This document shows, piece after piece, positions 50,201 through 58,010 of a stretch of 64,000 nucleotides of DNA. The notes under the pieces were generated by a model that saw only the letters and a list, made by a program, of their open reading frames with translations, did no database searches and had not been told where the DNA came from. The translations under genes and the position numbers were made by a program. How positions within the stretch are numbered: position 1 is the first letter of the stretch; each line of letters opens with the position of its first letter. This DNA comes from Luteimonas vadosa (GTDB taxonomy: Bacteria > Pseudomonadota > Gammaproteobacteria > Xanthomonadales > Xanthomonadaceae). Location: assembly GCF_039543545.1 (NCBI RefSeq), contig NZ_BAABJY010000001.1:1-64000 (forward strand), written 5' to 3'.

Positions 50201-51189
50201 CTGTAGCCTGCCGCAGCGAAGCAGATCAGCGCTGCGCCGTCGCCGCTCTGCACGCCGTTGCTGACCACGGGCGAGCTCAGGCTGCCGCTGCTCGAGGCAC
50301 CGCCCGCGCCGCCGCCGCCACCACCGGTCCAGTTCTGGAGGCACGCCGTGGTCCCGACGCCCGCGCCGCCACCGCCGCCACCGACCGTGGCGCCACCGCC
50401 GCCACCGCCGCCGGCACCGTTGCCGAGGAATCCGCCGCTGAAATTGCGGGTCGTGCCGCCGTCACCCGATGCCGCACCGGCCGTGGCCGGGAACCCGCCG
50501 CAGCCCCCGCCCCCCGCGCCGCCAATGCCGATCGCGCCACCGCCACCGCCGAAGGGGCCGCTGCCGGCGCTGTCCACGTCGACACCCGCGCCACCACTGC
50601 CGCCGCTGTCGCCTCCCGCGCCACCGGCCACGGCTCCGTTGTTCGTGCCGCCCCAGCCGGCGTTTCCACCACCACCACCACCGGCCGCAATGGCCACGCG
50701 GTTGGCGATGCTGCTCCCGCCCACGCGCAGGTCGGTGCCGCCGCCGCCATTGCCGGCACGGGCCGTGCCCGCGCCCTGGTTCAGCCCGCCGAGGCCGCCG
50801 GGATTCACCGCCTGGGATCCCTGGCCGCCGACCCAGACCGACAGGACCGCCCCCGGGGTCACGGACAGGTTGCCGCTGACGCGTCCGCCGCGTCCGCCGA
50901 AGCCTGCGGCGTTGCCATTGCCGCTGATGCCGTTGCCGCCCTGCGCGCCGCTGAGGTGGATGGTGGCCGAGGTCACGCCGGACGGCACGATGACTGTTTG
51001 CTCGCCGCCGGTGAACGCGAAGGGGACCGCCGTTTCACCCGCCGCGCAGGACTGCGCGTGGGCCTTGGGTGCGAAAGCACCCAAGGCGAGCATCAGCATC
51101 GCGGCGCCGCACGCGACGATCCTTGCCTCTGGCTTGCGCACAGCCGTGCGCAGGCCGGCCGTACGGCCAGTCTCCGAAAATCCTTGCAT
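47257..51189 (-). CDS. Autotransporter with Gly-rich head and Ig-like tandem repeats
   Basis: This is a 1310-residue predicted type V secreted surface protein. A signal region covers residues 1 to about 46, ending PKAHAQ. A very glycine-rich block (about 60-330) follows, then a putative Ig-like domain (about 405-505, containing LPAGLTLSSSGLISGTPT). Four tandem 87-residue repeats (506-853), a fifth diverged one and a Gln/Arg-rich linker come next. The C-terminal autotransporter beta-barrel starts near residue 1010 (the last strand contains SYGLWLSFGGQV). Unusually, about 20 hydrophilic residues follow the final strand. Each repeat has two Cys (CTV, then SC or TC) spaced for a disulfide. A ribosome site AGGGGGA lies just ahead of the ATG. 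Confidence 0.9.
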   Translation of the reverse strand: MQGFSETGRTAGLRTAVRKPEARIVACGAAMLMLALGAFAPKAHAQSCAAGETAVPFAFTGGEQTVIVPSGVTSATIHLSGAQGGNGISGNGNAAGFGGRGGRVSGNLSVTPGAVLSVWVGGQGSQAVNPGGLGGLNQGAGTARAGNGGGGTDLRVGGSSIANRVAIAAGGGGGGNAGWGGTNNGAVAGGAGGDSGGSGGAGVDVDSAGSGPFGGGGGAIGIGGAGGGGCGGFPATAGAASGDGGTTRNFSGGFLGNGAGGGGGGGATVGGGGGGAGVGTTACLQNWTGGGGGGAGGASSSGSLSSPVVSNGVQSGDGAALICFAAAGYSFGGTSTGHTGPVTLQLDATNPASTQQTTVAAGATTFSFATPLAPGSNWHISFVTQPAGQACEVTPVSGMNLSANVDLTLTCTTVTTTIDPATLPGATFATAYSQTLTASSTNGGTGPYTFGVTAGSLPAGLTLSSSGLISGTPTATGTFNFTVQATSSNGFSGTRAYSLVVGRAPQSITNFASNPAAPVFATGGTFSVSATPGASSSPVLFGSTTPGVCTVSGTTVTMQAAGSCMLTADQAGDANYEAAPQVQLTVQIGRSAQAITNFAANPASPTYVPGGTFAVSATPGASSSPVVFGSTTPSVCTVTGSTVAMQSAGTCTLTADQAGDASYQAAPQVVLNAQIRAGSQALANFAANPASPTYVPGGTFAVSATPGASSSPVVFGSNTPAVCTVSGSTVAMRSAGSCVLTADQAGDARYAAAAQVVLNVQIGQASQSITNFAANPGAPVYAPNGTFAVSATAGASSSPLVFGSTTPAVCTVAGTTANMVGAGNCRLTANQAGDANYSAAPQVVLDVAIGQAMPTIGWIGALQRTTGEPAFDLPAPTSTSPGAFTYASSNPAVATVSGRTVTIVGPGTTTLTATQAATTNYTAASATTTLQVAARPDPTKDPVVVAGLQAQVDASVRFAAAQQGNIRDRLRQLRATEGRNSSRNGLAVNVSNGSGQGVALPMGGHDADGGWLPQEWGAWTAGTIQVGERDATRASRGFDFRSDGISLGFDRVVGERLVLGIAGGMGWSDADLADDRSELNGKHRSLSAYGLWWPGENVFVDGLLGWGRLDFDINRWSSVANAMALANREGDQRFASLTVGYEHRDVSNTLTGYGRLDTSRTELDAYRESGLGIYDLAYRAQEIDNSTLAVGLEGRYALDWGTKSFRPFWTIEYRDALRNDGDVSVNYVVQPVAGDYLVALRSYNEDLFAFGAGFDLALGSGWRMSMLFRREQASDFSSNSYGLWLSFGGQVRTPARGDRDEPTTDAATGP
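48631..49674 (-). repeat. Four tandem 261-bp repeats within the autotransporter
   Basis: Unit boundaries, set at the Gln codon opening each repeat, are 49674-49414, 49413-49153, 49152-48892 and 48891-48631. Units 2 and 3 are the most alike; units 1 and 4 have diverged. Conserved phrases are SATPGASSSPV (SATAGASSSPL in unit 4) and ADQAGDA (ANQAGDA in unit 4). Each unit is 87 codons, so recombination between units keeps the frame. Confidence 0.93.
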
Positions 51190-51349
51190 TCCCCCTGACT
51201 CCCCTATTCCGGTCGCGCGAGTCGACCAAGCTTGCGCAGCATTCTTTGGCTACGCCAATCGACCGGACCCCTGACTCCGGGTCGGTCCCCAAGGGCGAAG
51301 GTTGACCCAAACCAAAACATTCCGCAACACGCCATGCATCCGGACAAGC

Positions 51350-51380
51350 GCGGAAACGAAACGAGCCGCCCGAAGGCGGC
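51350..51380 (-). terminator. Intrinsic terminator after sucD
   Basis: On the minus strand GCCGCC, tetraloop TTCG and GGCGGC (51365-51380) are followed by TCGTTTCGTTTCC. It lies about 80 bases past the sucD stop and ahead of the autotransporter gene. Confidence 0.75.
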
Positions 51381-51459
51381 CCGTCCCTCATGCGATGCAC
51401 ATCAGTCGCAACCGCATCCGGGGCGTGTGCGAAAGGGCCGCCGCGCTACGCGAGTCGAC

Positions 51460-52347
51460 TTACGCCTTTGAGGCAACGCCCATGCGCGCGGCCAGCGCCG
51501 CGCCCAGGTCGCCCGGGGATTTCACCGTGGTCACGCCCGCCTTTTCCAGCGCGGCGAACTTGCCTTCGGCCGTGCCCGCGCCGCCGGAGGCGATCGCACC
51601 GGCGTGGCCCATGCGCTTGCCGGCCGGGGCGGACGCGCCGGCGATGAAGCCGACGACCGGCTTGGTGACGTTCTCGGCGATGTACTCGGCCGCCTCTTCC
51701 TCGGCGCTGCCGCCGATCTCGCCGACCAGGATGATGCCTTCGGTCTGCGGGTCGTCCTGGAACAGGGCCAGCGCGTCGATGAAGCTGGTGCCGTTGATCG
51801 GGTCGCCGCCTATGCCGATGCAGGTGCTCTGCCCGAGGCCAGCGTCGGTGGTCTGCTTGACCGCCTCGTAGGTCAGCGTGCCCGAGCGCGAGACGATCCC
51901 GACCTTGCCCGGCATGTGGATGTGTCCGGGCATGATCCCGATCTTGCACTCGCCCGGCGTGATCACGCCCGGGCAGTTGGGCCCGATCAGCACCACGTCC
52001 TCGTAGCCCTCCAGCGTCTTCTTGACCCGCAGCATGTCCAGCACCGGGATGCCCTCGGTGATGCACACGATCACGCGGATGCCGGCATCGGCCGCCTCGA
52101 GGATCGCGTCGGCCGCGAACGGCGGCGGGACGTAGATCACCGAGGCGTCGGCGCCGGTTTCGTCGACCGCGTCGCTGACGGTGTTGAACACCGGCAGGCC
52201 GAGGTGCTCGCTGCCGCCCTTGCCGGGGGTGACGCCGCCCACGACCTTGGTGCCGTAGTCGAGCATCTGCTCGGCGTGGAAGGTGCCCTGGGTGCCGGTG
52301 AAGCCCTGGACGATGACCTTGGTGTTCTTGTTGACCAAAACGCTCAT
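51460..52347 (-). CDS. sucD: Succinyl-CoA synthetase alpha subunit
   Basis: SucD is the phospho-histidine subunit of succinyl-CoA ligase in the TCA cycle. The 295-residue protein has the CoA-binding Rossmann N-terminus (VIVQGFTGTQGTFHAEQ), VLIGPNCPGVITPGECKIG and the active-site His in MGHAGAIASGG near residue 250. Start ATG at 52347. It follows sucC across a 125-base gap that contains two REP-like hairpins, which may modulate the sucC to sucD ratio. Confidence 0.97.
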   Translation of the reverse strand: MSVLVNKNTKVIVQGFTGTQGTFHAEQMLDYGTKVVGGVTPGKGGSEHLGLPVFNTVSDAVDETGADASVIYVPPPFAADAILEAADAGIRVIVCITEGIPVLDMLRVKKTLEGYEDVVLIGPNCPGVITPGECKIGIMPGHIHMPGKVGIVSRSGTLTYEAVKQTTDAGLGQSTCIGIGGDPINGTSFIDALALFQDDPQTEGIILVGEIGGSAEEEAAEYIAENVTKPVVGFIAGASAPAGKRMGHAGAIASGGAGTAEGKFAALEKAGVTTVKSPGDLGAALAARMGVASKA

Positions 52348-52371
52348 GGAGATCCTTCGTTGTGTTGATCT

Positions 52372-52462
52372 CCTTCCTCCGCAAGCGGGGGAAGGTCGGG
52401 ATGGGGGTGTGTGACGAAAAGCCGACCCCCCACCCTGGCCCTCCCCCGCAGGCGGGGGAGGG
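52372..52462. repeat. REP-like palindrome pair between sucC and sucD
   Basis: Hairpin 1: CCTTCCTCCGC with GCGGGGGAAGG (52372-52395, one mismatch). Hairpin 2: CCCTCCCCCGC with GCGGGGGAGGG (52439-52462, perfect, 2-base spacer). Between them are GGGATGGGGG and CCCCCCACCC in inverted orientation. The same paired design lies inside the ABC-F gene. In an operon such hairpins can stabilise the upstream message (sucC). Confidence 0.85.
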
Positions 52463-52472
52463 AAACAAAAAG

Positions 52473-53642
52473 TCAGGCCGCCTTCTTCGCGGCCGCGACG
52501 GCTTTCTTCGCGCCGTCGTTGATGTCGTCCGCGGCGATGATGTCCAGCCCGCTGTTCTTCAGCAGTTCCTTGCCTTCGCTGACGTTGGTGCCTTCCAGGC
52601 GCACGATCACCGGGATCTTGACGCCGACCTCCTTGACCGCCGCGATGATGCCCTCGGCGATCATGTCGCAACGCACGATGCCGCCGAAGATGTTGACGAA
52701 GATCGCCTTCACCTCGTCCGAGGACAGGATCAGCTTGAAGGCCTCGGTCACCCGGTCCTTGGTGGCGCCGCCGCCCACGTCGAGGAAGTTGGCCGGCTCG
52801 CCGCCCTCCAGCTTGATCACGTCCATCGTCGCCATCGCCAGGCCGGCGCCGTTGACCATGCAACCGATGTTGCCGTCCATGGTCACGTAGTTGAGGTCGT
52901 GCTGGCTGGCCTGGACCTCGGTCGGGTCCTCCTGGCGGATGTCGCGCATCGCCACCAGGTCCGGATGCCGGAAGCTGGCGTTGTCGTCGGAATTGACCTT
53001 GCCGTCGAGCACGGCCAGGTCGCCGGACTTGAGCACCGCCAGCGGATTGAGCTCCACCAGGGCCAGGTCCTTCTCGTTGAACAGCTTGTACAGGCCGAGC
53101 ATGATCTTGGTCAGCTGGTGCACCTGCTTGGAGCTCAGGCCGAGCGCGAAGCCGAGTTCGCGGCACTGGTAGGGCTGCAGGCCCTGGACGAAGTTGACGT
53201 TGAGGGTCTGGATCGCGTCGGGGTTCTCCTCGGCGGTTTTCTCGATCTCCACGCCGCCCTCGCTGGAGGCGATGAAGGTCACCGACTGGGTCCCGCGATC
53301 CACGAGCACCGACAGGTACAGCTCCTGCGCGATGTCGGTCGCCTGGGTCACCAGCACGCTGTCCACCGGCAGCGCGACGCCCGCGGACTGGTAGGTTTCC
53401 ATCTTCGTGCCCAGCATGCCGGAGGCGTAGTCCTTCACCTCGTCCAGCGTGCGCGCCAGCTTGACGCCGCCGGCCTTGCCGCGGCCGCCGGCGTGGATCT
53501 GCGCCTTGACCACCCAGAAGTCGCCGCCGATGGCCTTGGCCGCCTCGACGGCCTCTTCGGTGGTCTGCGCGACGCGGCCGGCAGGCACGGCGATGCCGTA
53601 GTCGGCGAACAGCTGCTTGGCCTGGTACTCGTGGAAATTCAT
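52473..53642 (-). CDS. sucC: Succinyl-CoA synthetase beta subunit
   Basis: SucC is the ATP-grasp nucleotide-binding subunit partnering SucD. The 389-residue protein starts MNFHEYQAKQLFADYG, the family start. It has ATP-grasp features (VVKAQIHAGGRGKAGGV, about residues 44-60), the acidic metal-binding loop ending NPLAV, and GNIGCMVNGAGLAMATMD. It is the first gene of sucCD. The promoter lies in the 339-base region shared divergently with pilS. Confidence 0.97.
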   Translation of the reverse strand: MNFHEYQAKQLFADYGIAVPAGRVAQTTEEAVEAAKAIGGDFWVVKAQIHAGGRGKAGGVKLARTLDEVKDYASGMLGTKMETYQSAGVALPVDSVLVTQATDIAQELYLSVLVDRGTQSVTFIASSEGGVEIEKTAEENPDAIQTLNVNFVQGLQPYQCRELGFALGLSSKQVHQLTKIMLGLYKLFNEKDLALVELNPLAVLKSGDLAVLDGKVNSDDNASFRHPDLVAMRDIRQEDPTEVQASQHDLNYVTMDGNIGCMVNGAGLAMATMDVIKLEGGEPANFLDVGGGATKDRVTEAFKLILSSDEVKAIFVNIFGGIVRCDMIAEGIIAAVKEVGVKIPVIVRLEGTNVSEGKELLKNSGLDIIAADDINDGAKKAVAAAKKAA

Positions 53643-53981
53643 CGATGGGGGTCCGTGCTCGAAGGGGGCGTGCCCGATGGCCGCCGGAAGGGATGCATCC
53701 GGGCCGCAGGTCGCCGCGGCCGGTGGACACCGGCGCCCGGGGCGACACGCGAGCCGCCTATTCTGGCCGATGCGCCGGCCACGGGCAAAGGCGGGCGGTC
53801 CGTTCGCGGCGAATCCGCGATCCGCGGCGCCAACACCCCGCTTCGATTGCCTTAAACCGCTGCAATCCCGCCCCCGGGCCCGCGCGTCGACCACTTACGC
53901 GGTCGGCGCGGGCAGGACCCACGCGGCCATCGCCCCCGGCCCCCGGCCTATACTCGCCCCACGTCCCCCGGCGAACCGTCC
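53643..53981. promoter_or_regulatory. Divergent intergenic region, sucC/pilS
   Basis: These 339 bases separate sucC (minus) from pilS (plus). The region is GC-rich without a convincing -35/-10 pair. The AT-richest patch is near 53845-53870 (around CCTTAAACC), about 210 bases from the sucC start and 120 bases from pilS. No small gene or RNA was supported. Confidence 0.5.
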
Positions 53982-55607
53982 TTGGCCAATCCCGCCGCCA
54001 GCCCTCCAGACGACACCGACCGCGCCCTGCGCCACGAGCTCTACCTGTTTTCCCTGTACCGCGTGCTCGAGGCCTGCCTGCTGGCGCTGATCGTGTTCAG
54101 CCCGGCCGGCGCGCTGATCGGCGAGCCGGACAACCCCCTGCTGGTCGGCGCCCTCGCCGTGGCCTATCTGGTGGCGGCCTTCGTGCTGCTGCTGTTCTCG
54201 CAGCGCCGGGATACCGGATTCGGTCCGCAGGTGGGGCTCGGCATCGCCTGCGATGTGGTCGTCGCCGCGCTGGCGACCCATGCCCTGCCCCAGGCCGCGT
54301 CCGGCATCGCGATGATGCTGCTGTTCAACGTCGGCGCCGCGGCGTTGCTGCTGCCCTTGCGCTACGGCCTGGCCGGAGCGGCGCTCGCCGCGGTGGCGCT
54401 GGTGGTCGAGTACGCCTACAGCGTCACCACCGACCATGCCCTGGTCCGCCCGGCCGCCGAACTGATGATGTTCACCGTCAGCTATTTCGCCATGGCCACG
54501 ATGACCAACCTGCTGGGCATCGAGATGCGCGAGAGCCGCAACCTGGCCGACCAGCGCGGCGCTGAAGCCGCCAACCTGGCCGAGATCAACGAACTCATCA
54601 TCCGCCGCATGCGTACTGGCGTGCTGATGGTCGACAGCAGCGGCCGCATCCGCCTGGCCAACGAGGCGGCGCTGATGCTGCTGGGACAGGGCGATGCCGG
54701 GGACGACGGCCGGGAACGCGTGCTCGCGCAACTCGCGCCGCGGCTGGCGATGCGCCTGGCGCAATGGCGGCGCGACGGCCAGGCCGAGGACACGCCGCTG
54801 ACCCTGGGCGAGGAACAGAACGAGATCCTGCCGCGATTCGCCCGACTGCTCGCCAACGACGACACCACCCTGGTATTCCTCGACGACACCTCGATGGTCT
54901 CGCGTCGGGCCGAGTCCCTGACCCTGGCGGCCATGGGCCGGTTCTCGGCCAGCCTGGCGCACGAGATCCGCAACCCGCTGGCGGCGATCAGCTACGCCAC
55001 CCAGCTGCTGGAGGAGTCCGAGGACCTGGGCGACAGCGACCGCCGCCTGCTGCAGATCGTCCACCAGCAGTGCATGCGCACCAACGGCATCGTCGAGAGC
55101 GTGCTGGGACTGGCCCGGCGCGAGCGCGCCAGTCCGGAGCAGGTCGAACTGGTGTCGTTCGTTCGCCGTTTCATCGACGAATACCGCCTGACCCTGCAGG
55201 AGGACAACGGCAGCCTCAAGGCCACCGGCAGCCAGTCGCCGATGAATGCGCTGGTGGACCCCCGCCACCTGCAGCAGGTGCTCACCGTGCTGGTCAACAA
55301 CGCCATCGCCCATGGGCGCATGCCCGGCGAGTCCGCGCGCATCACCCTCAACCTCGACAAGCACGAGGGCCACCCGGTGATCGAAGTCGCCGACCGTGGT
55401 CCGGGCATCCCGGATGGCGTGCTGGCGCAATTGTTCCGTCCGTTCTACACCACCTCCGAGCACGGCACCGGCCTGGGCCTGTACATCGCCCGGGAGCTTT
55501 GCCGGGCCAACGAGGCCAGCCTGGAGTACGTGCCTGTCCCCGGGGGCGGCGCCTGTTTCCGCGCCACCCTGGCCGGGACCAACGTGCTGCGCGCCGACCA
55601 GGCCTGA
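53982..55607 (+). CDS. pilS: Type IV pilus sensor histidine kinase PilS
   Basis: PilS is the membrane kinase that controls pilin transcription through PilR. The 541-residue protein has about six membrane helices (residues 20-180). A PAS-like segment (about 200-290, with GVLMVDSSGRIRLANEAA) follows, then HisKA with His327 (LAHEIRNPLAAI), and HATPase motifs ending STLV-type boxes (NNAIAH, DRGPGIP, GTGLGLYIARELC). The start is a TTG at 53982 with no clear ribosome site, so it is approximate. pilR follows after 189 bases. Confidence 0.93.
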   Translation: MANPAASPPDDTDRALRHELYLFSLYRVLEACLLALIVFSPAGALIGEPDNPLLVGALAVAYLVAAFVLLLFSQRRDTGFGPQVGLGIACDVVVAALATHALPQAASGIAMMLLFNVGAAALLLPLRYGLAGAALAAVALVVEYAYSVTTDHALVRPAAELMMFTVSYFAMATMTNLLGIEMRESRNLADQRGAEAANLAEINELIIRRMRTGVLMVDSSGRIRLANEAALMLLGQGDAGDDGRERVLAQLAPRLAMRLAQWRRDGQAEDTPLTLGEEQNEILPRFARLLANDDTTLVFLDDTSMVSRRAESLTLAAMGRFSASLAHEIRNPLAAISYATQLLEESEDLGDSDRRLLQIVHQQCMRTNGIVESVLGLARRERASPEQVELVSFVRRFIDEYRLTLQEDNGSLKATGSQSPMNALVDPRHLQQVLTVLVNNAIAHGRMPGESARITLNLDKHEGHPVIEVADRGPGIPDGVLAQLFRPFYTTSEHGTGLGLYIARELCRANEASLEYVPVPGGGACFRATLAGTNVLRADQA

Positions 55608-55727
55608 CTCGGGGCCGAGCGGCTTTTACGCGCAAGCCCAATCCCACGGGGTCCCGCGTTCTGTTCTTAAGCCACCCACTGCCGGCACCGGCCGCGACGC
55701 AGCCTCATGCGCATCGTTCCTTGACAC

Positions 55728-55741
55728 GCGTCACAAGGTGC
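55728..55741 (+). promoter_or_regulatory. Putative PilR site upstream of pilR
   Basis: GCGTCACAAGGTGC, 55 bases ahead of the pilR start, differs at one base from the word at 57293-57306 upstream of pilA. A further GTCAC follows at 55750-55754. A TTGACA at 55721-55726 overlaps it but has no good -10 at the right distance. Autoregulation by PilR is inferred. Confidence 0.4.
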
Positions 55742-55796
55742 CAAAAACTGTCACTATTCGCATCCCCCGACTCGTCCCCCGACCAGAAGGCTCGCA

Positions 55797-57200
<1,404 letters not shown>

Positions 57201-57292
57201 GTCGAGCCGGTCGTCTTGCCACGCGCCCGCCAGGCCCGAAACGTGATGGACTCAGCATTTGCGAGGCTCCCGGCCCGGAAAAGCGACCAGAT

Positions 57293-57332
57293 GCGTCACA
57301 AAGTGCAAACCCGCGTGACCGAAAAGGTCACG
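57293..57332 (+). promoter_or_regulatory. Candidate PilR upstream activating sites of pilA
   Basis: GCGTCACAAAGTGC at 57293-57306 nearly repeats the word upstream of pilR. At 57314-57332 a perfect inverted repeat CGTGACC-GAAAA-GGTCACG follows. Three GTCAC cores thus lie 75-114 bases ahead of the sigma-54 promoter, a normal distance for an NtrC-type enhancer. No binding evidence is available. Confidence 0.5.
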
Positions 57333-57405
57333 CCGCAAGAGCCCTCGCGGCGGCGATTCGTGACTTGGATGCCAGAATGGACGCTGAACGCGTTAAGGAC
57401 GCGTT

Positions 57406-57421
57406 TGGCATGGCTCGTGCG
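57406..57421 (+). promoter_or_regulatory. Sigma-54 promoter of pilA
   Basis: TGGCATGGCTCGTGCG places GG (57407-57408) and GC (57419-57420) exactly 10 bases apart, as in the -24/-12 consensus TGGCACG-N4-TTGCW. It is about 97 bases ahead of the pilA start. PilR, encoded just upstream, is a sigma-54 activator, which makes this assignment likely. Confidence 0.75.
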
Positions 57422-57517
57422 TATTACCCTTCGCACGTGCGGTGTCGCACGGCTGCCCAAGGACCGGTCCCAGTCGTCCACGCGGCACGTGATTTTTTAA
57501 CCTCTAGGGGATACACC

Positions 57518-57943
57518 ATGAAAATGCAGAAAGGCTTCACGCTCATCGAACTGATGATCGTCATCGCGATCATCGCCATCCTGCTGGCCATCGCCATCCC
57601 GGCCTACCAGGACTACCAGGTCCGTACCCGCGTCTCGGAAGGCCTGAACGTCGCCGCCGCCGCCAAGCTGGCCGTGTCGGAGACCTTCTCCTCGCGCAAC
57701 ACCCTTCCGGCGAACAACACCAGCGCCGGCCTGCCGGCGGCCACCAGCATCAACGGCAATGCCGTGCGTTCGGTGACCGTGGGCGCCAACGGCATTATCA
57801 CCGTCGCCTACAGCGGCGCGCCGATCAACGCCAACTCGCTGACTCTGACGCCGACGGCCAACGCGGCCAATGGTTCCATCCGCTGGCAGTGCCGCTCCGC
57901 CAACTTGCCTGCCAAGTGGCTGCCGAGCGAGTGCCGCGGTTAA
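57518..57943 (+). CDS. pilA: Type IVa major pilin PilA
   Basis: PilA is the major pilin subunit. The 141-residue prepilin has a short leader MKMQKG and Phe+1 at residue 7, followed by TLIELMIVIAIIAILLAIAIPAYQDYQ (Glu+5, family hallmark; position only). The globular domain ends in a Cys-bracketed loop, RWQC near the end and SEC three residues before the end, giving the disulfide D-region. It has no C-terminal Ser, so it is not the classic PilO glycosylation type. Start ATG was fixed by AGGGG 8 bases upstream. Confidence 0.96.
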   Translation: MKMQKGFTLIELMIVIAIIAILLAIAIPAYQDYQVRTRVSEGLNVAAAAKLAVSETFSSRNTLPANNTSAGLPAATSINGNAVRSVTVGANGIITVAYSGAPINANSLTLTPTANAANGSIRWQCRSANLPAKWLPSECRG

Positions 57944-57966
57944 TCGCTCTTGATAAAGTTGCAAAC

Positions 57967-57996
57967 AAAGCCCCCGGAAACGGGGGCTTTTTTTTT
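57967..57996 (+). terminator. Intrinsic terminator after pilA
   Basis: A perfect 10-bp stem (57967-57976 with 57981-57990) with loop GAAA is followed by a T run to 57996. It should limit transcription from pilA into the next gene, so the pilin-modification genes probably have partly separate expression. Confidence 0.95.
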
Positions 57997-58010
57997 GGAT
58001 TGAAGGTATC

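Larger units (their letters stand above)
57201..57517 (+). promoter_or_regulatory. pilR-pilA intergenic region, 317 bases
   Basis: This contains the putative PilR upstream sites (57293-57332), the sigma-54 promoter (57406-57421), a leader of about 85 bases and the pilA ribosome site AGGGG (57506-57510). No separate ORF with coding character was found, although frames are open. Confidence 0.7.

Noticed and set aside
50258..51274. Pro-rich 338-codon plus-strand frame
   Set aside because: It is the reverse complement of the glycine-rich autotransporter region (GGC codons read as GCC/CCG), not a gene.
53895..55463. 522-codon minus-strand frame opposite pilS
   Set aside because: pilS motifs are complete; this frame has shadow composition.
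55721..55749. Sigma-70 promoter TTGACA-N17-AAAACT for pilR
   Set aside because: The -35 is perfect but the -10 matches only 3 of 6 bases; left uncalled.
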